This document shows positions 27,768 to 38,973 of a DNA stretch of 64,000 nt, one piece after another. The position numbers and the translations under genes are program-made. The DNA lies in the NCBI RefSeq assembly GCF_023656415.1, contig NZ_JAMOIL010000022.1:46950-110949 (forward strand). The letters are read 5' to 3'. The DNA is from Nocardioides bruguierae. GTDB taxonomy: Bacteria; Actinomycetota; Actinomycetes; Propionibacteriales; Nocardioidaceae. Each line of letters opens with the position of its first letter. Positions within the stretch are counted from its first letter, which is position 1. Below the pieces are notes generated by a model that ran no database searches, had not been told where the DNA came from, and saw only the letters and a list, made by a program, of their open reading frames with translations.

Positions 27768-27912
27768 GCGAGCCGCGCACGACCGCTCGCCCCGGCTGGG
27801 GCCGGGCGCGTCCCGACACGCGTCGGCAAGGTCACGTCGGCCGGTGACCAAGGGCCCCCGGCCCTCCGCAGAGGTCCCGTGCGGGGCCCCTGCCGGCCTG
27901 CTGTGGGTCACC

Positions 27913-27930
27913 TGTGTGAATCTGCACACA
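27913..27930. promoter_or_regulatory. Crp/GlxR-like palindrome upstream of nuoA
   Basis: TGTGTG and CACACA flank AATCTG, an exact 18-base inverted repeat that satisfies the GTG-N8-CAC core of cAMP-receptor-type operators. It lies about 260 bases before nuoA and about 145 after menG. Nothing else coding is seen in 27768-28191. Confidence 0.45.
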
Positions 27931-28008
27931 TACCCCCAGGTCAGGAGGGGTCCTAGGTCCCGGACGGGGTGTGTCGCCGGGCCCTGTCGCGTACCCCCGC
28001 GGGCAATT

Positions 28009-28023
28009 ACGCAACGTTTGCGT
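28009..28023. promoter_or_regulatory. Short inverted repeat ACGCAA/TTGCGT
   Basis: Six-base arms around CGT in the AT-rich part of the nuo upstream region; it may be an operator. CAACG/CGTTG arms overlap it. No regulator is assigned. Confidence 0.3.
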
Positions 28024-28068
28024 TGATTAAATCCGCAGGTCAATGGCGGTTTCGAGGGCCACCCCCCG

Positions 28069-28098
28069 TTCACTAAGGTCCCCTGTCGGTGGCAGTAT
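28069..28098 (+). promoter_or_regulatory. Candidate nuo promoter
   Basis: TTCACT at 28069-28074 and CAGTAT at 28093-28098, 18 bases apart, resemble -35 and -10 elements of the main sigma factor. They sit immediately upstream of the Rex-like operator, so binding there would block early elongation or polymerase loading. Confidence 0.4.
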
Positions 28099-28112
28099 GG
28101 CCGCCGTACCAC

Positions 28113-28130
28113 TCGTGATGTGTTTCACAA
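28113..28130. promoter_or_regulatory. Rex-type operator (ROP) upstream of nuoA
   Basis: TCGTGATGTGTTTCACAA agrees with the Rex consensus TTGTGAA-N4-TTCACAA at twelve of fourteen defined positions. Rex represses nuo and cytochrome bd genes in Streptomyces when NADH is low relative to NAD+, so this site fits redox control of complex I. A Crp-type reading (GTG-N8-CAC) also fits. It lies 62 bases before the nuoA ATG. Confidence 0.65.
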
Positions 28131-28191
28131 GCGTGCGAGGCAAGGCCGTCCACCCGCGAGGGTGAGCGGGGCCCCGTGGAGGGAGAAGCAG

Positions 28192-28551
28192 ATGGAGCTC
28201 TACGTCTCGGTCCTGGTGCTGGGAGCCATCGCTGCCGGGTTCGCCGTCTTCTCGGTCGTGGTCAGCACGCTGACCGGCCCCAAGCGCTACAACCGCGCGA
28301 GGCTCGACTCCTACGAGTGCGGCATCGAGCCGACGCCGCAGCCCGTCGGCGGCGGCCGGTTCCCGGTGAAGTACTACACGATCGCCATGACCTTCATCGT
28401 CTTCGACGTCGAGATCATGTTCCTCGTCCCGTGGGCGGTGCACTTCGACGCGCTGGGCGGCTTCGCGCTGCTCGCGGTCTTCCTCTTCCTGCTCAACCTC
28501 ACGCTCGCCTACGTCTACGAGTGGCGACGCGGCGGCCTGGACTGGGACTGA
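28192..28551 (+). CDS. nuoA: NADH-quinone oxidoreductase subunit A
   Basis: Membrane subunit of complex I at the junction with the peripheral arm. The 119-aa protein has three helices and the conserved loop [11 protein letters not shown] with [16 protein letters not shown] and [12 protein letters not shown]. Start: GAGGGAG 8-14 bases before ATG 28192. First gene of the 14-gene operon. Confidence 0.96.
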   Translation: MELYVSVLVLGAIAAGFAVFSVVVSTLTGPKRYNRARLDSYECGIEPTPQPVGGGRFPVKYYTIAMTFIVFDVEIMFLVPWAVHFDALGGFALLAVFLFLLNLTLAYVYEWRRGGLDWD

Positions 28552-28633
28552 GGCCCACGATGCGCTGCTGCGCCCGCCCGCGTCCTCCTCGCTCGGGGAC
28601 GACCTCCGACCACGCAACGGAAGGAACCATCTG

Positions 28634-29188
28634 ATGGGTATCGAGGAGAAGCTCCCCAGCGGTGTCCTCCTGACCACCGTCGAGGGGGTGGCCGGCTACT
28701 TCCGCAAGGCGTCGTTCTGGCCCGCCACCTTCGGTCTCGCCTGCTGCGCGATCGAGATGATGACCTCGGGCGGCCCGAAGTACGACCTCGCCCGCTTCGG
28801 CATGGAGGTCTTCCGTGCCAGCCCGCGCCAGGCCGACCTGATGATCGTGGCCGGCCGCGTGAGCCAGAAGATGGCCCCGGTCCTGCGCCAGATCTACGAC
28901 CAGATGCCCGGCCCCAAGTACGTGCTGGCCATGGGCGTGTGCGCCTCCTCGGGCGGCATGTTCAACAACTACGCGATCGTCCAGGGCGTCGACCACGTCG
29001 TGCCCGTCGACATGTACCTCCCCGGCTGCCCGCCGCGCCCGGAGATGCTCATCGACGCGATCCTCAAGCTGCACGACCAGGTGCAGCACACCAAGCTGGG
29101 CGCCCACCGCCAGGCCGAGATCGCCGAGCTCGAGACCAGCGCCCTGCAGGCCCTGCCGACCTCGGAGATGAAGGGGCTCATGCGGTGA
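28634..29188 (+). CDS. nuoB: NADH-quinone oxidoreductase subunit B
   Basis: Carries the terminal 4Fe-4S cluster N2 that reduces quinone. The 184-aa product has the tandem cysteines of [10 protein letters not shown], then [23 protein letters not shown] and the last ligand in [18 protein letters not shown] lies before the ATG; its stop overlaps nuoC (GTGA). The 82-base gap from nuoA contains no further signal that I can identify. Confidence 0.97.
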   Translation: MGIEEKLPSGVLLTTVEGVAGYFRKASFWPATFGLACCAIEMMTSGGPKYDLARFGMEVFRASPRQADLMIVAGRVSQKMAPVLRQIYDQMPGPKYVLAMGVCASSGGMFNNYAIVQGVDHVVPVDMYLPGCPPRPEMLIDAILKLHDQVQHTKLGAHRQAEIAELETSALQALPTSEMKGLMR

Positions 29189-29919
29189 GCGACGACGACA
29201 CGAACGCCCCCGACCAGGCGGCCACCGACCAGTCGCCGGAGAACGTGCCGGCCCCCGTCGGGACGCAGCACACCGCCGGCGTCCGCACCGGCATGTTCGG
29301 CGTCCACGGCACCGGCGACACCTCGGGCTTCGGCGGTCTCACGCAGGCCGTCGACTGGCCGCGTCCCAGCCAGGCGCCCTACGGCGGCTGGTTCGACCAG
29401 GTGGTCCAGTCGCTGGTCACCGGCACCCGGGCGCAGGGCGTGGAGAGCGCCCTCGGCTCCGTCGTCGTCCACCGCGGGGAGCTGACCCTGCACGTGCGCC
29501 GCGAGGACCTGCTGGTCGTCGCCCGCGTGCTGCGCGACGACCCGGCGCTGCGCTTCGAGTTCTGCGCCGGCGTCAACGGCGTGCACTACCCCGACGACAC
29601 CGGCCGCGAGCTGCACGCCGTCTACCACCTGCTCTCGATGACCTACAACCGGCGCGTGCGCGTCGAGGTCGCGGCGCCGGACTCCGACCCGCACGTGCCC
29701 TCGCTGGTGGCGGTCTACCCGACCACCGACTGGCACGAGCGCGAGGCCTTCGACATGTACGGGATCGTCTTCGAAGGCCACCCGTCGCTGACCCGCATCC
29801 TCATGCCCGACGACTGGCCGGGCCACCCGCAGCGCAAGGACTACCCGCTGGGCGGCATCCCGGTGGAGTACAAGGGCGGCACCGTCCCGCCGCCGGACCA
29901 GCGGAGGAGCTACAACTAA
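29185..29919 (+). CDS. nuoC: NADH-quinone oxidoreductase subunit C
   Basis: Peripheral-arm subunit of 244 aa. The family signature is in [20 protein letters not shown] and [20 protein letters not shown]. An N-terminal extension of about 70 residues, Asp/Gln/Pro-rich with [17 protein letters not shown], is usual in actinobacteria. GTG 29185 overlaps the nuoB stop, and the final TAA overlaps the nuoD ATG. Confidence 0.96.
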   Translation: MSDDDTNAPDQAATDQSPENVPAPVGTQHTAGVRTGMFGVHGTGDTSGFGGLTQAVDWPRPSQAPYGGWFDQVVQSLVTGTRAQGVESALGSVVVHRGELTLHVRREDLLVVARVLRDDPALRFEFCAGVNGVHYPDDTGRELHAVYHLLSMTYNRRVRVEVAAPDSDPHVPSLVAVYPTTDWHEREAFDMYGIVFEGHPSLTRILMPDDWPGHPQRKDYPLGGIPVEYKGGTVPPPDQRRSYN

Positions 29920-31289
29920 TGGTCTCGACAAGCTCGACCACCGGAGGCTCCGTCGGAGCGGAGGACGTCTACGCCGGCTCGTCCGAGACCAGCGACGGCA
30001 AGGTCTTCACCGTCACCGGTCAGGACTGGGACTCCATCGCGGAGGGCCTCGGCGAGGCCGCCGAGGAGCGGATCGTCGTCAACATGGGTCCGCAGCACCC
30101 GTCGACGCACGGGGTGCTCCGCCTCATCCTCGAGATGGAGGGCGAGACGGTCACCGAGGCCCGCTGCGGCATCGGCTACCTGCACACCGGCATCGAGAAG
30201 AACATGGAGTTCCGCTCCTGGACGCAGGGCGTCACGTTCTGCACCCGGATGGACTACCTCTCGCCGTTCCACAACGAGGCCGCCTACGTGCTCTCCGTCG
30301 AGCGGCTGCTCGACATCGAGGAGGACGTCCCCGAGAAGGCCCAGGTCATGCGGGTGCTCCTCATGGAGCTCAACCGCATCTCCAGCCACCTCGTCGCCAT
30401 CGCCACCGGCGGCATGGAGATCGGCGCCCTCACCGTCATGACGATGGGCTTCCGCGAGCGCGAGCTGGTGCTGGACCTCTTCGAGCTCATCACCGGCCTG
30501 CGGATGAACCACGCGTTCGTCCGCCCCGGCGGCGTCGCCCAGGACCTGCCCCCGGGCGCCCTGGAGGAGATCCGCTCCTTCATCGCGCTGATGAAGAAGC
30601 GGCTGCCCGAGTACGCCGCCATGTGCAACGCGAACCCGATCTTCAAGCGGCGCCTGGAGGGCGTGGGCCACCTCGACCTCGAGGGCTGCCTGGCGCTCGG
30701 CATGACCGGCCCGGTGCTGCGCTCCACCGGCTACGCGTGGGACCTGCGCAAGACCCAGCCCTACTGCGGCTACGAGGACTACGAGTTCGACGTGCAGACG
30801 TGGGACACGGCCGACTCCTACGGCCGGTTCCGGGTCCGGCTGGGCGAGATGTGGGAGTCCCTGCGGATCGTCGAGCAGGCCGCCGACCGGCTGGCCGGCC
30901 TCGAGGGCGCGCCCGTGATGGTCGCCGACAAGAAGATCGGCTGGCCCAGCCAGCTGGCCATCGGCTCCGACGGCATGGGCAACAGCCTCGACCACATCAA
31001 GCACATCATGGGCGAGTCCATGGAGGCCCTCATCCACCACTTCAAGCTGGTGACCGAGGGGTTCAAGGTGCCCGCCGGCCAGGCCTACGTCCCGATCGAG
31101 GGGCCACGAGGCGAGCTCGGCGCCCACGTCGTCTCGGACGGCGGCACGCGACCGTTCCGGGTCCACTTCCGCGACCCGTCCTTCACCAACCTGCAGGCGA
31201 CCAGCGTGATGAGCGAGGGCGGCCAGGTGGCCGACGTCATCGTGGCGATCGCCTCCATCGACCCCGTGATGGGAGGCGTCGACCGATGA
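29919..31289 (+). CDS. nuoD: NADH-quinone oxidoreductase subunit D
   Basis: Quinone-site subunit of 456 aa: [14 protein letters not shown] at about 50-63, [14 protein letters not shown], and a normal C-terminus [11 protein letters not shown]. Residues 2-10, VSTSSTTGG, are encoded by a copy of the dispersed palindromic repeat placed right after the ATG; family-like sequence begins near [19 protein letters not shown]. The repeat overlaps the start region, so the initiation site may have been created or moved by it. Confidence 0.96.
   Translation: MVSTSSTTGGSVGAEDVYAGSSETSDGKVFTVTGQDWDSIAEGLGEAAEERIVVNMGPQHPSTHGVLRLILEMEGETVTEARCGIGYLHTGIEKNMEFRSWTQGVTFCTRMDYLSPFHNEAAYVLSVERLLDIEEDVPEKAQVMRVLLMELNRISSHLVAIATGGMEIGALTVMTMGFRERELVLDLFELITGLRMNHAFVRPGGVAQDLPPGALEEIRSFIALMKKRLPEYAAMCNANPIFKRRLEGVGHLDLEGCLALGMTGPVLRSTGYAWDLRKTQPYCGYEDYEFDVQTWDTADSYGRFRVRLGEMWESLRIVEQAADRLAGLEGAPVMVADKKIGWPSQLAIGSDGMGNSLDHIKHIMGESMEALIHHFKLVTEGFKVPAGQAYVPIEGPRGELGAHVVSDGGTRPFRVHFRDPSFTNLQATSVMSEGGQVADVIVAIASIDPVMGGVDR
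29921..29944 (-). repeat. Short-form dispersed repeat at the nuoD start
   Basis: GGTCTCGACAAGCTCGACC followed by ACCGG, beginning on the last base of the ATG. Read in frame as VSTSSTTGG. The same unit opens nuoG. Confidence 0.85.
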
Positions 31290-32086
31290 GCACCACGAGC
31301 GCGCTGGAGCAGACCACGCTCGACGAGCTGGCCGAGATCGCCGCCCGCTACCCCGAGAAGCGCTCGGGGCTGCTGCCGATGCTGCACCTGGTGCAGTCCG
31401 CGCAGGGCAAGGTGACGCCCGAGGGCATCCAGGCCTGCGCCGACATCCTCGACATCAGCCCCGCCGAGGTCAGCGGCGTCGCGACGTTCTACACGATGTA
31501 CAAGCGCCGCGAGCCCGGCGACTTCCACGTCGGCGTCTGCACCAACACCCTGTGCGCGGTGATGGGCGGCGACGAGATCCTCGCCCGGCTCCAGGAGCAC
31601 CTGGGCGTCGGCAACGACGAGACGGCGGAGAAGCGCGAGGGCGACGCCCACACCGTGAGCCTCGAGCACATCGAGTGCAACGCTGCCTGCGACTACGCGC
31701 CCGTGGCGATGGTGAACTGGGAGTTCGTCGACAACCTGACGCCCGACACCGCCGTCCAGCTCGTCGAGGACCTGCGCACCGGCAAGGAGGTCCGCTCCAC
31801 GCGCGGCCCCCGGCTGTGCAGCTGGCGCGAGGTCGAGCGCGTCCTCGCCGGCTTCCCCGACGGGCGGGCGGACGAGGGGCCCAGCGCCGGGCCGTCGTCC
31901 CTGGTGGGCCGGGAGATCGCCCGCGAGCGCGGCTGGTCCGCCCCGCCGGGCGCGGCGAGCGGCACCACCGGCACCGAGGACCTGTCGGCGTCGGAGGCCG
32001 CAGCGGAGGCCGACACCTCGCGCGCCGAGTCGGAGACCGTGGAGGCGGACGTGGAGTCGACCGTGGAGGAGCCGAGCGATGACTGA
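31286..32086 (+). CDS. nuoE: NADH-quinone oxidoreductase subunit E
   Basis: Thioredoxin-fold subunit with a 2Fe-2S cluster (N1a): ligands in [12 protein letters not shown] and [10 protein letters not shown]. Of the 266 aa, about the last 65 (after [10 protein letters not shown]) form an acidic low-complexity tail beyond the usual fold. The ATG overlaps the nuoD stop (ATGA), and it overlaps nuoF by eight bases. Confidence 0.95.
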   Translation: MSTTSALEQTTLDELAEIAARYPEKRSGLLPMLHLVQSAQGKVTPEGIQACADILDISPAEVSGVATFYTMYKRREPGDFHVGVCTNTLCAVMGGDEILARLQEHLGVGNDETAEKREGDAHTVSLEHIECNAACDYAPVAMVNWEFVDNLTPDTAVQLVEDLRTGKEVRSTRGPRLCSWREVERVLAGFPDGRADEGPSAGPSSLVGREIARERGWSAPPGAASGTTGTEDLSASEAAAEADTSRAESETVEADVESTVEEPSDD

Positions 32087-33410
32087 CACCCTGACCCCCG
32101 TCCTCACCGAGCCGTGGGGCGTCGACCGCTCCTGGACCCGCGAGGTCTACGAGTCGCGCGGCGGCTACCGCGCCCTCGACACGGCGTTCGCGATGAGCCA
32201 GGACGACGTCATCGCCGCCGTGAAGGACTCCGGCCTGCGCGGCCGAGGCGGGGCGGGCTTCCCCACCGGGATGAAGTGGTCCTTCATCCCCCAGGACGCT
32301 AGTACCGAAGCAGGGCGGAACCCGAAGTACCTCGTGGTCAACGCGGACGAGTCCGAGCCGGGCACCTGCAAGGACATCCCGCTGATGATGGCCAACCCGC
32401 ACGTGCTGGTGGAGGGCGTCATCATCGCCTCCTACGCCATCCGCGCGCACAAGGCCTTCATCTACATCCGCGGCGAAGTCGTGCACGTGATCCGTCGGGT
32501 CCAGAACGCGGTGCGCGAGGCCTACGAGGCCGGCCACCTCGGCACCGACATCCACGGCTCGGGCTACGACCTTGACGTCGTCGTCCACGCCGGGGCCGGC
32601 GCCTACATCTGCGGCGAGGAGACCGCGCTGCTCGAGGGCCTGGAGGGACGCCGCGGCCAGCCGCGCCTGCGCCCGCCGTTCCCCGCGGTCGCCGGGCTCT
32701 ACGCCAGCCCCACGGTGATCAACAACGTCGAGTCGATCGCCTCGGTGCCCTCCATCGTCGGCAACGGCGCGGAGTGGTTCTCCTCGATGGGCACCGAGAA
32801 GTCCAAGGGGATGGGCATCTTCTCCCTCTCCGGCCACGTGAAGCGTCCCGGCCAGTACGAGGCGCCGCTGGGCATCACCCTGCGCCAGCTGGTGGAACTC
32901 GCCGGCGGCATGCGCGACGGGCACGAGCTGAAGTTCTGGACCCCGGGCGGCTCCTCCACGCCACTGCTGACCGCCGAGCACGTCGACCTGCCGCTGGACT
33001 TCGAGGGGATGGCCGGCGCCGGCACCATGCTCGGCACCCGCGCCCTCCAGCTGTTCGACGAGACCACCTGCGTGGTGCGGGCCGTGCTGCGCTGGACGGA
33101 GTTCTACAAGCACGAGTCCTGCGGCAAGTGCACCCCGTGCCGCGAGGGCACCTGGTGGCTGGTGCAGAACCTGGCGCGGCTCGAGAAGGGCCAGGGCAGC
33201 GAGGAGGACCTCGACCTGCTGCTCGACCAGTGCGACAACATCCTGGGCCGCTCGTTCTGCGCCCTCGGTGACGGCGCCACCAGCCCCATCTCCAGCTCGA
33301 TCAAGCACTTCCGCGAGGAGTACCTCGCGCACCTCACCCACGGCGGCTGCCCGTTCGACCCGGCGCGGTCGACGGCGTGGGCGTCGAGCCAGCAGGAGGT
33401 CACGGCATGA
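32079..33410 (+). CDS. nuoF: NADH-quinone oxidoreductase subunit F
   Basis: NADH- and FMN-binding subunit of 443 aa. Seen: [14 protein letters not shown] (FMN/NADH loop), [25 protein letters not shown], and the cluster N3 motif [12 protein letters not shown] with the fourth Cys in FCALGDGA. It oxidises NADH and passes electrons to NuoE and NuoG. The start lies within the nuoE 3' end. Confidence 0.97.
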   Translation: MTDTLTPVLTEPWGVDRSWTREVYESRGGYRALDTAFAMSQDDVIAAVKDSGLRGRGGAGFPTGMKWSFIPQDASTEAGRNPKYLVVNADESEPGTCKDIPLMMANPHVLVEGVIIASYAIRAHKAFIYIRGEVVHVIRRVQNAVREAYEAGHLGTDIHGSGYDLDVVVHAGAGAYICGEETALLEGLEGRRGQPRLRPPFPAVAGLYASPTVINNVESIASVPSIVGNGAEWFSSMGTEKSKGMGIFSLSGHVKRPGQYEAPLGITLRQLVELAGGMRDGHELKFWTPGGSSTPLLTAEHVDLPLDFEGMAGAGTMLGTRALQLFDETTCVVRAVLRWTEFYKHESCGKCTPCREGTWWLVQNLARLEKGQGSEEDLDLLLDQCDNILGRSFCALGDGATSPISSSIKHFREEYLAHLTHGGCPFDPARSTAWASSQQEVTA

Positions 33411-35863
33411 CGGTCTCGACAAGCTCGACCACCGGGGGCGAGCCGCGGGCCGACCTGGTCACCGTCACCATCGACGGCGTCGAGGTCTCCGTCGAGCCCG
33501 GCACCCTGGTGATCCGGGCCGCCGAGCAGGCGGGCGTGCAGGTCCCGCGGTTCTGCGACCACCCGCTGCTGGCGCCGGTGGGCGCCTGCCGCCAGTGCCT
33601 CGTCGACGTCCCGGACGCCGGCAACGGCCGCGGCTTCCCCAAGCCCCAGGCCTCGTGCACCCTCCCGGTCGCGCCCGGCATGGTGGTCAACACCCAGGCC
33701 TCCAGCCCGGTCGCCGACAAGGCGCAGCAGGGCGTCATGGAGCTGCTGCTGGTCAACCACCCGCTGGACTGCCCCGTCTGCGACAAGGGCGGCGAGTGCC
33801 CGCTGCAGAACCAGGCGATGAGCAACGGCCGCGGCGAGTCACGGTTCGCCGCCACGAACGGCACCAAGCGCACCTTCCCCAAGCCGATCAACCTCTCGCC
33901 GCAGGTGCTGCTCGACCGCGAGCGCTGCATCGTCTGCCAGCGCTGCACCCGGTTCGCGGCCGAGATCGCCGGCGACCCGTTCATCGCGCTGGTCGAGCGC
34001 GGCGCGCAGCAGCAGATCGGCATCGCCGAGGACGCGCCCTTCTACTCCTACTTCTCCGGCAACACGATCCAGATCTGCCCGGTGGGTGCGCTGACCAGCG
34101 AGTCCTACCGCTTCCGCAGCCGTCCGTTCGACCTGGTCTCCACGCCGAGCATCGCCGAGCACGACTCCTGCGGCGCCGCGATCCGCGTCGACCACCGTCG
34201 CGGCACGGTGATGCGCCGCCTCGCCGGTGACGACCAGGACGTCAACGAGGAGTGGATCACCGACAAGGACCGCTTCGCCTTCACGTGGGCCAAGCAGGAC
34301 GACCGGATCGGCTACCCGATGGTCCGCGAGGACGGAGTGCTGCGTCCCGCGTCCTGGCCCGAGGCGTTCGCCGTGGCCGCCCGCGGCCTGGCGGCGGCCA
34401 AGGACGCCGGGGGAGTCGGTCTCTTGCCCGGCGGCCGGCTCACCGCCGAGGACGCCTACGCCTGGTCCAAGCTCGCCCGCACCGGGCTGGGCACCAACGA
34501 CGTCGACTTCCGCTCCCGCCCGCTCTCGGCGGAGGAGGAGTCCTTCCTCGCCGCGCACGTGGTCGGCAGCGGCGTCGAGGGCTGGAAGGACGGCGCGGTC
34601 ACCTACGCCGACCTCGAGTCCGCCCGCACCGTCGTCCTCGCCGGCCTCGAGCCCGAGGACGAGGCGGGCACGATCTTCCTGCGCCTGCGCAAGGCCCACC
34701 TCGCGGGGCCGCTGCGGGTGCTGGCCATCGCGCCCTTCGAGACCCGCGGGCTCACCAAGGTCGGCGGCACGCTGCTCCCGACCGCCCCCGGTGACGAGCC
34801 GGCTGCGCTCAGCAGCCTCCTGGGCCACGCCGACCACGGCGTCGACAAGGACACGATCATCCTGGTCGGCGAGCGCCTCGGCCTCGTGCCGGGCGCCCTC
34901 AGCGCCGCCGCCGAGCTGGCCGCCAAGTCCGGCGCCCGGCTCGTCTGGGTGCCGCGTCGGGCCGGTGACCGCGGCGCGGTCGAGACCGGCGCCCTGCCCG
35001 GGCTGCTGCCCGGCGGCCGCCCGGTCGCCGACGCCGCCGCCCGCGTGGACGCCGCCGCCCACTGGGGCGTCACCTCGCTGCCCGAGGCGCCCGGCAAGGA
35101 CGCCGACGCGATCGTCGCGTCCGCGGCCGCGGGCGGCCTGAGCGGCCTGCTCGTCGGTGGCGTGGACCCCGACGACACCGCCGACCCGGCCGCGTTCCGC
35201 GCGGCCCTGGCGGCCGCCGACTTCGTGGTCAGCCTCGAGGTCCGGGCCACCGACGTCACCGCCGCCGCCGACGTGGTGCTGCCCGTCGCGCCGCCGGTGG
35301 AGAAGGCCGGCTCGTACGTCACCTGGGACGGCCGGGTCCGTCCCTTCGAGGCCGTGCTGCACACGCCGGCCGCGCTGCCCGACTGCCGGGTGCTCGCCGG
35401 CATCTCCGAGGAGCTGGAGGCGCTGGGGCGCGGCCGCCGGCTGGGCTTCCGCACCGTCGACGAGGTCCGCGCCGAGCTCGGCCAGCTGGGCCCCTGGGAC
35501 GGGGAGGCCCCGGCGTTCACCCCGGTCGCCCCGGTGACCGGTGGGGGCGAGGGGCTGGCGCTGGCCACCTGGAAGACGCTGCTCGACGACGGCTCGCTGC
35601 AGGACGGCGACAAGCACCTGGCGGCCACGGCCCGCCCCGCCGTCGTCCGCCTGAGCCCGGCGACCGCCGCCCAGGTCGGCGTGGCCGACGGCGCGAGCGC
35701 CGTGGTCACCGGTGACCGCGGCAGCCTCACCCTGCCCGTCGAGGTCGAGGCCTCGATGGTCGACGGCACCGCCTGGGTGCCGACCAACTCCTACGGCACC
35801 GCGGTGCTGGCCCGCCTGGCCTCGCCCGGCAGCCGGGTGAGCGTGAAGGGAGCGGACCAGTGA
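33407..35863 (+). CDS. nuoG: NADH-quinone oxidoreductase subunit G
   Basis: Iron-sulfur subunit of 818 aa. After the repeat-encoded residues VSTSSTTGG comes the ferredoxin domain ([20 protein letters not shown] and a fourth Cys in ASCTLP), then [23 protein letters not shown] and CPVGALTS, then a molybdopterin-oxidoreductase-like domain (from about 220) that lacks an obvious active-site Cys ligand. ATG 33407 overlaps the nuoF stop; a longer upstream reading is not needed. Confidence 0.96.
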   Translation: MTVSTSSTTGGEPRADLVTVTIDGVEVSVEPGTLVIRAAEQAGVQVPRFCDHPLLAPVGACRQCLVDVPDAGNGRGFPKPQASCTLPVAPGMVVNTQASSPVADKAQQGVMELLLVNHPLDCPVCDKGGECPLQNQAMSNGRGESRFAATNGTKRTFPKPINLSPQVLLDRERCIVCQRCTRFAAEIAGDPFIALVERGAQQQIGIAEDAPFYSYFSGNTIQICPVGALTSESYRFRSRPFDLVSTPSIAEHDSCGAAIRVDHRRGTVMRRLAGDDQDVNEEWITDKDRFAFTWAKQDDRIGYPMVREDGVLRPASWPEAFAVAARGLAAAKDAGGVGLLPGGRLTAEDAYAWSKLARTGLGTNDVDFRSRPLSAEEESFLAAHVVGSGVEGWKDGAVTYADLESARTVVLAGLEPEDEAGTIFLRLRKAHLAGPLRVLAIAPFETRGLTKVGGTLLPTAPGDEPAALSSLLGHADHGVDKDTIILVGERLGLVPGALSAAAELAAKSGARLVWVPRRAGDRGAVETGALPGLLPGGRPVADAAARVDAAAHWGVTSLPEAPGKDADAIVASAAAGGLSGLLVGGVDPDDTADPAAFRAALAAADFVVSLEVRATDVTAAADVVLPVAPPVEKAGSYVTWDGRVRPFEAVLHTPAALPDCRVLAGISEELEALGRGRRLGFRTVDEVRAELGQLGPWDGEAPAFTPVAPVTGGGEGLALATWKTLLDDGSLQDGDKHLAATARPAVVRLSPATAAQVGVADGASAVVTGDRGSLTLPVEVEASMVDGTAWVPTNSYGTAVLARLASPGSRVSVKGADQ
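33412..33435 (-). repeat. Short-form dispersed repeat at the nuoG start
   Basis: The same 24-base unit as at nuoD (GGTCTCGACAAGCTCGACC then ACCGG), here one codon after the ATG, in the same frame. Confidence 0.85.
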
Positions 35864-37209
35864 GTCCCCTGACGGCCCTCACGGGCATCGGCACCATCAG
35901 CCCCGGGGTGCTGCGGATCGAGGACCTCGACCTCAGCGCGTTCGGCCAGGACGTCTGGTGGATCGTCCTGGTCAAGGCCCTGCTGATCTTCGTGGTCCTG
36001 GTGCTGCTGACGCTGTTCAACATCTGGTGGGAGCGCCGGGTCGTGGCCCGGATGCAGCACCGCATCGGCCCCAACGTCCACGGACCCTTCGGCCTGCTCC
36101 AGTCCCTCGCGGACGGCGTGAAGCTGGCGCTGAAGGAGGACATCATCCCGACGGCGGCCGACAAGGCGGTGTTCCTGCTGGCCCCGGTGCTCGTCGTCAT
36201 CCCGGCGTTCACCACCTTCGCGGTCATCCCGTTCGGGCCCGAGGTCAACCTGTTCGGCCAGATGACGCCGCTGCAGCTGACCGACATGCCGGTGGCCGTG
36301 CTCTTCGTGATGGCCATCGCCTCGATCGGCATCTACGGCATCGTGCTCGGCGGCTGGTCGTCGGGCTCGACGTACTCGCTGCTCGGCGGCCTGCGCTCGA
36401 GCGCCCAGATGATCTCCTACGAGATCCCGATGGGCCTCGCGCTGATCGCGGTGTTCATGTACGCGGGCTCGCTGTCGACCTCCGAGATCGTTGCGGCCCA
36501 GGACGACCTCTGGTTCGGCCTGATCCTCTTCCCGTCCTTCGTCATCTACGTGCTCTCGATGGTCGGCGAGGTCAACCGCGCCCCCTTCGACCTGCCCGAG
36601 GCCGAGGGCGAGCTGGTGGGCGGCTTCCACACCGAGTACAGCTCGCTGAAGTTCGCCCTGTTCTTCCTCGGCGAGTACATCAACATGGCGACGGTCTCGG
36701 CGATCGCGACCACGCTGTTCCTCGGCGGCTGGCACGCCCCGTTCTGGCTGGACAGCCTCTACGCCGGCTTCAACGAGGGCTACTGGCCCGTGCTGTGGTT
36801 CTTCGGCAAGGTCCTGCTGTTCATCTTCATGTTCATCTGGCTGCGCGGCACGCTGCCCCGCCTGCGCTACGACCAGTTCATGGCGCTGGGCTGGAAGGTG
36901 CTGATCCCGGTCTCGCTGGCCTGGGTCGTCCTGGTCGCCGCCATGCGCTACGCCAGCACCAGCCTCACCCTCGACACCACCGACTACCTGATCGGTGGCG
37001 GCGCGATCGTCGTCGTCATCCTGCTCGCCGGCTTCCTGCCGCTGGGCAGGCGCGAGGACGACGTCGTGGTCGACGAGGCGCCGCAGCCCACCGGCACCTA
37101 CCCGGTGCCGCCGATGCCCGGCCGGGCCGTGCGCGGCGCCGCCGCCCCGCTGACCTTCCCCACCGGCCCCGACGAGACGGTGCCCGCCGGCACCACCCAG
37201 GAGAGCTGA
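35860..37209 (+). CDS. nuoH: NADH-quinone oxidoreductase subunit H
   Basis: Membrane subunit that forms part of the quinone chamber; 449 aa, eight or more helices. Conserved: [43 protein letters not shown] [19 protein letters not shown] and the following EY segments. A Pro/Ala-rich cytoplasmic tail of about 50 residues ends the protein. GTG 35860 overlaps the nuoG stop. Confidence 0.97.
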   Translation: MSPLTALTGIGTISPGVLRIEDLDLSAFGQDVWWIVLVKALLIFVVLVLLTLFNIWWERRVVARMQHRIGPNVHGPFGLLQSLADGVKLALKEDIIPTAADKAVFLLAPVLVVIPAFTTFAVIPFGPEVNLFGQMTPLQLTDMPVAVLFVMAIASIGIYGIVLGGWSSGSTYSLLGGLRSSAQMISYEIPMGLALIAVFMYAGSLSTSEIVAAQDDLWFGLILFPSFVIYVLSMVGEVNRAPFDLPEAEGELVGGFHTEYSSLKFALFFLGEYINMATVSAIATTLFLGGWHAPFWLDSLYAGFNEGYWPVLWFFGKVLLFIFMFIWLRGTLPRLRYDQFMALGWKVLIPVSLAWVVLVAAMRYASTSLTLDTTDYLIGGGAIVVVILLAGFLPLGRREDDVVVDEAPQPTGTYPVPPMPGRAVRGAAAPLTFPTGPDETVPAGTTQES

Positions 37210-37210
37210 C

Positions 37211-37798
37211 ATGGCAGACGAGAAGGGCTCCCCGAGCTTCAAGGAGCAGTTCCTCGACCCGGTGGCCGGCTTCGGCGTGACCTTCCGGACGATGTTCCGC
37301 AAGGTCGTCACCGAGCAGTACCCGTTCCAGAAGGAGCCCACGGCCCCGCGCTTCCACGGCCGGCACCAGCTCAACCGCTGGCCGGACGGCCTGGAGAAGT
37401 GCGTCGGCTGCGAGCTGTGCGCGTGGGCCTGCCCCGCGGACGCCATCTACGTCGAGGGCGCCTCGAACAGCGACGTCCCCGACGAGGACGGCGCCAGCCA
37501 GCGCTTCAGCCCCGGCGAGCGGTACGGCCGCGTCTACCAGATCAACTACCTGCGCTGCATCCTGTGCGGCCTGTGCATCGAGGCCTGCCCGACCCGGGCG
37601 CTGACGATGACCAACGAGTACGAGCTGGCCGACGACAACCGCGCCGACCTGATCTACGAGAAGTCCGACCTCCTCGCCCCGCTGCTGCCGGGCATGGAGG
37701 CGCCGCCGCACGCGATGACGCTGGGCGACGACGAGGGCGACTACTACCGCAGCGCGTACGCGGCCCCGGCCCCGTCCGCGCGGGAGGGGGAGAAGTGA
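37211..37798 (+). CDS. nuoI: NADH-quinone oxidoreductase subunit I
   Basis: Two 4Fe-4S clusters (N6a, N6b): [18 protein letters not shown] and [16 protein letters not shown]. The 195 aa include the [10 protein letters not shown]...RFHGRH N-terminal region typical of the family. It starts one base after the nuoH stop and its own stop overlaps nuoJ (GTGA). Confidence 0.97.
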   Translation: MADEKGSPSFKEQFLDPVAGFGVTFRTMFRKVVTEQYPFQKEPTAPRFHGRHQLNRWPDGLEKCVGCELCAWACPADAIYVEGASNSDVPDEDGASQRFSPGERYGRVYQINYLRCILCGLCIEACPTRALTMTNEYELADDNRADLIYEKSDLLAPLLPGMEAPPHAMTLGDDEGDYYRSAYAAPAPSAREGEK

Positions 37799-38661
37799 GC
37801 GTCGCCTTCTGGGTGCTCGCCGTCGTGGTCACGGCCGCGGCGCTGGGCGTCCTGTTCGTCCGCAACGCCGTGCACGCGGCGCTGCTCCTGGCCGCCGTGA
37901 TGATCGGCCTGGCCGGCCTGTACCTGACGCTGGAGGCACCGTTCCTCTTCGCCGTGCAGATCATCGTCTACACCGGCGCGGTGATGATGCTGTTCCTGTT
38001 CGTGGTGATGCTGGTCGGCGTCGACGCCTCCGACTCGTTGACCGAGACGATCCCCGGCCAGCGGGCGCTGTCGATCCTCGGCGGCGTGGTTCTGGGCTCG
38101 CTGCTGGTCGTGGGCACCGCCCAGATCAGCCTCGGCGCGGCCACCGGCATGGGCGCGGTGAACTCCGACGGCAACATCCAGGCGATCGCGGCGCTGCTGT
38201 TCTCCCGCTACGTCCTCGCCTTCGAGGTCACAGCCGCGCTGCTCATCACCGCCTCCCTGGGCGCGATGGTGCTGGCGCACCGCGAGCGGCTGGAGCCGCG
38301 CACGACCCAGGCTGACCTGGCCGCCCAGCGCCTGCGCGACTACGCCGAGACCGGCAAGCCGCTCGGCCCGCTGCCCTCGCCCGGCGTCTACGCCCGGCAC
38401 AACGCCGTCGACACCCCGGCGCTCCTGCCCGACGGGACGCCGGCACCCACCTCGGTCTCCGCGACCCTGGTGGCGCGCGGCACGGTGCGCACCGCGTCCG
38501 TCTCCGACGTCGAGGCGACGCTGGCCGAGATCACCGGCGGCGAGTCCGCCCCCGCGGGCGGTGCCACCGGAGCGACCGACGCCTCCGCCGGCAGCGGCCA
38601 CAACACCGAGAACCCCGAGGTGCACCCCAGCACCACCGACGGCGAGGGAGGTGACCGATGA
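37795..38661 (+). CDS. nuoJ: NADH-quinone oxidoreductase subunit J
   Basis: Membrane subunit with five helices in residues 1-165: [28 protein letters not shown] and [13 protein letters not shown]. The remaining 120 or so residues form a soluble tail ([14 protein letters not shown]..., then Ala/Gly/Thr-rich) that is longer than in E. coli, common in actinobacteria. Start GTG 37795. Confidence 0.95.
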   Translation: MSVAFWVLAVVVTAAALGVLFVRNAVHAALLLAAVMIGLAGLYLTLEAPFLFAVQIIVYTGAVMMLFLFVVMLVGVDASDSLTETIPGQRALSILGGVVLGSLLVVGTAQISLGAATGMGAVNSDGNIQAIAALLFSRYVLAFEVTAALLITASLGAMVLAHRERLEPRTTQADLAAQRLRDYAETGKPLGPLPSPGVYARHNAVDTPALLPDGTPAPTSVSATLVARGTVRTASVSDVEATLAEITGGESAPAGGATGATDASAGSGHNTENPEVHPSTTDGEGGDR

Positions 38662-38960
38662 CCGACGTGACGCCCTACATCGTGCTCAGCTCGATCCTGT
38701 TCACCATCGGTGCGACCGGCGTGCTCGTGCGGCGCAACGCGATCGTGGTCTTCATGTGCGTCGAGCTGATGCTCAACGCCTGCAACCTCGCCCTCGTCGC
38801 GTTCGCCAAGCAGCACGGCGACCTCGAGGGCCAGATCGCGGCCTTCTTCGTGATGGTCGTGGCCGCCGCCGAGGTCGTGGTCGGCCTCGCGATCATCATG
38901 ACCATCTTCCGTACCCGCCGGTCGGCCTCGGTCGACGACGCGAGCCTACTGAAGTTCTAG
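38658..38960 (+). CDS. nuoK: NADH-quinone oxidoreductase subunit K
   Basis: The 100-aa three-helix subunit has [20 protein letters not shown] with the conserved Glu residues of the proton path, and [20 protein letters not shown] at the end. The ATG overlaps the nuoJ stop (ATGA). Confidence 0.97.
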   Translation: MTDVTPYIVLSSILFTIGATGVLVRRNAIVVFMCVELMLNACNLALVAFAKQHGDLEGQIAAFFVMVVAAAEVVVGLAIIMTIFRTRRSASVDDASLLKF

Positions 38961-38973
38961 GAGCGCGGAGACG

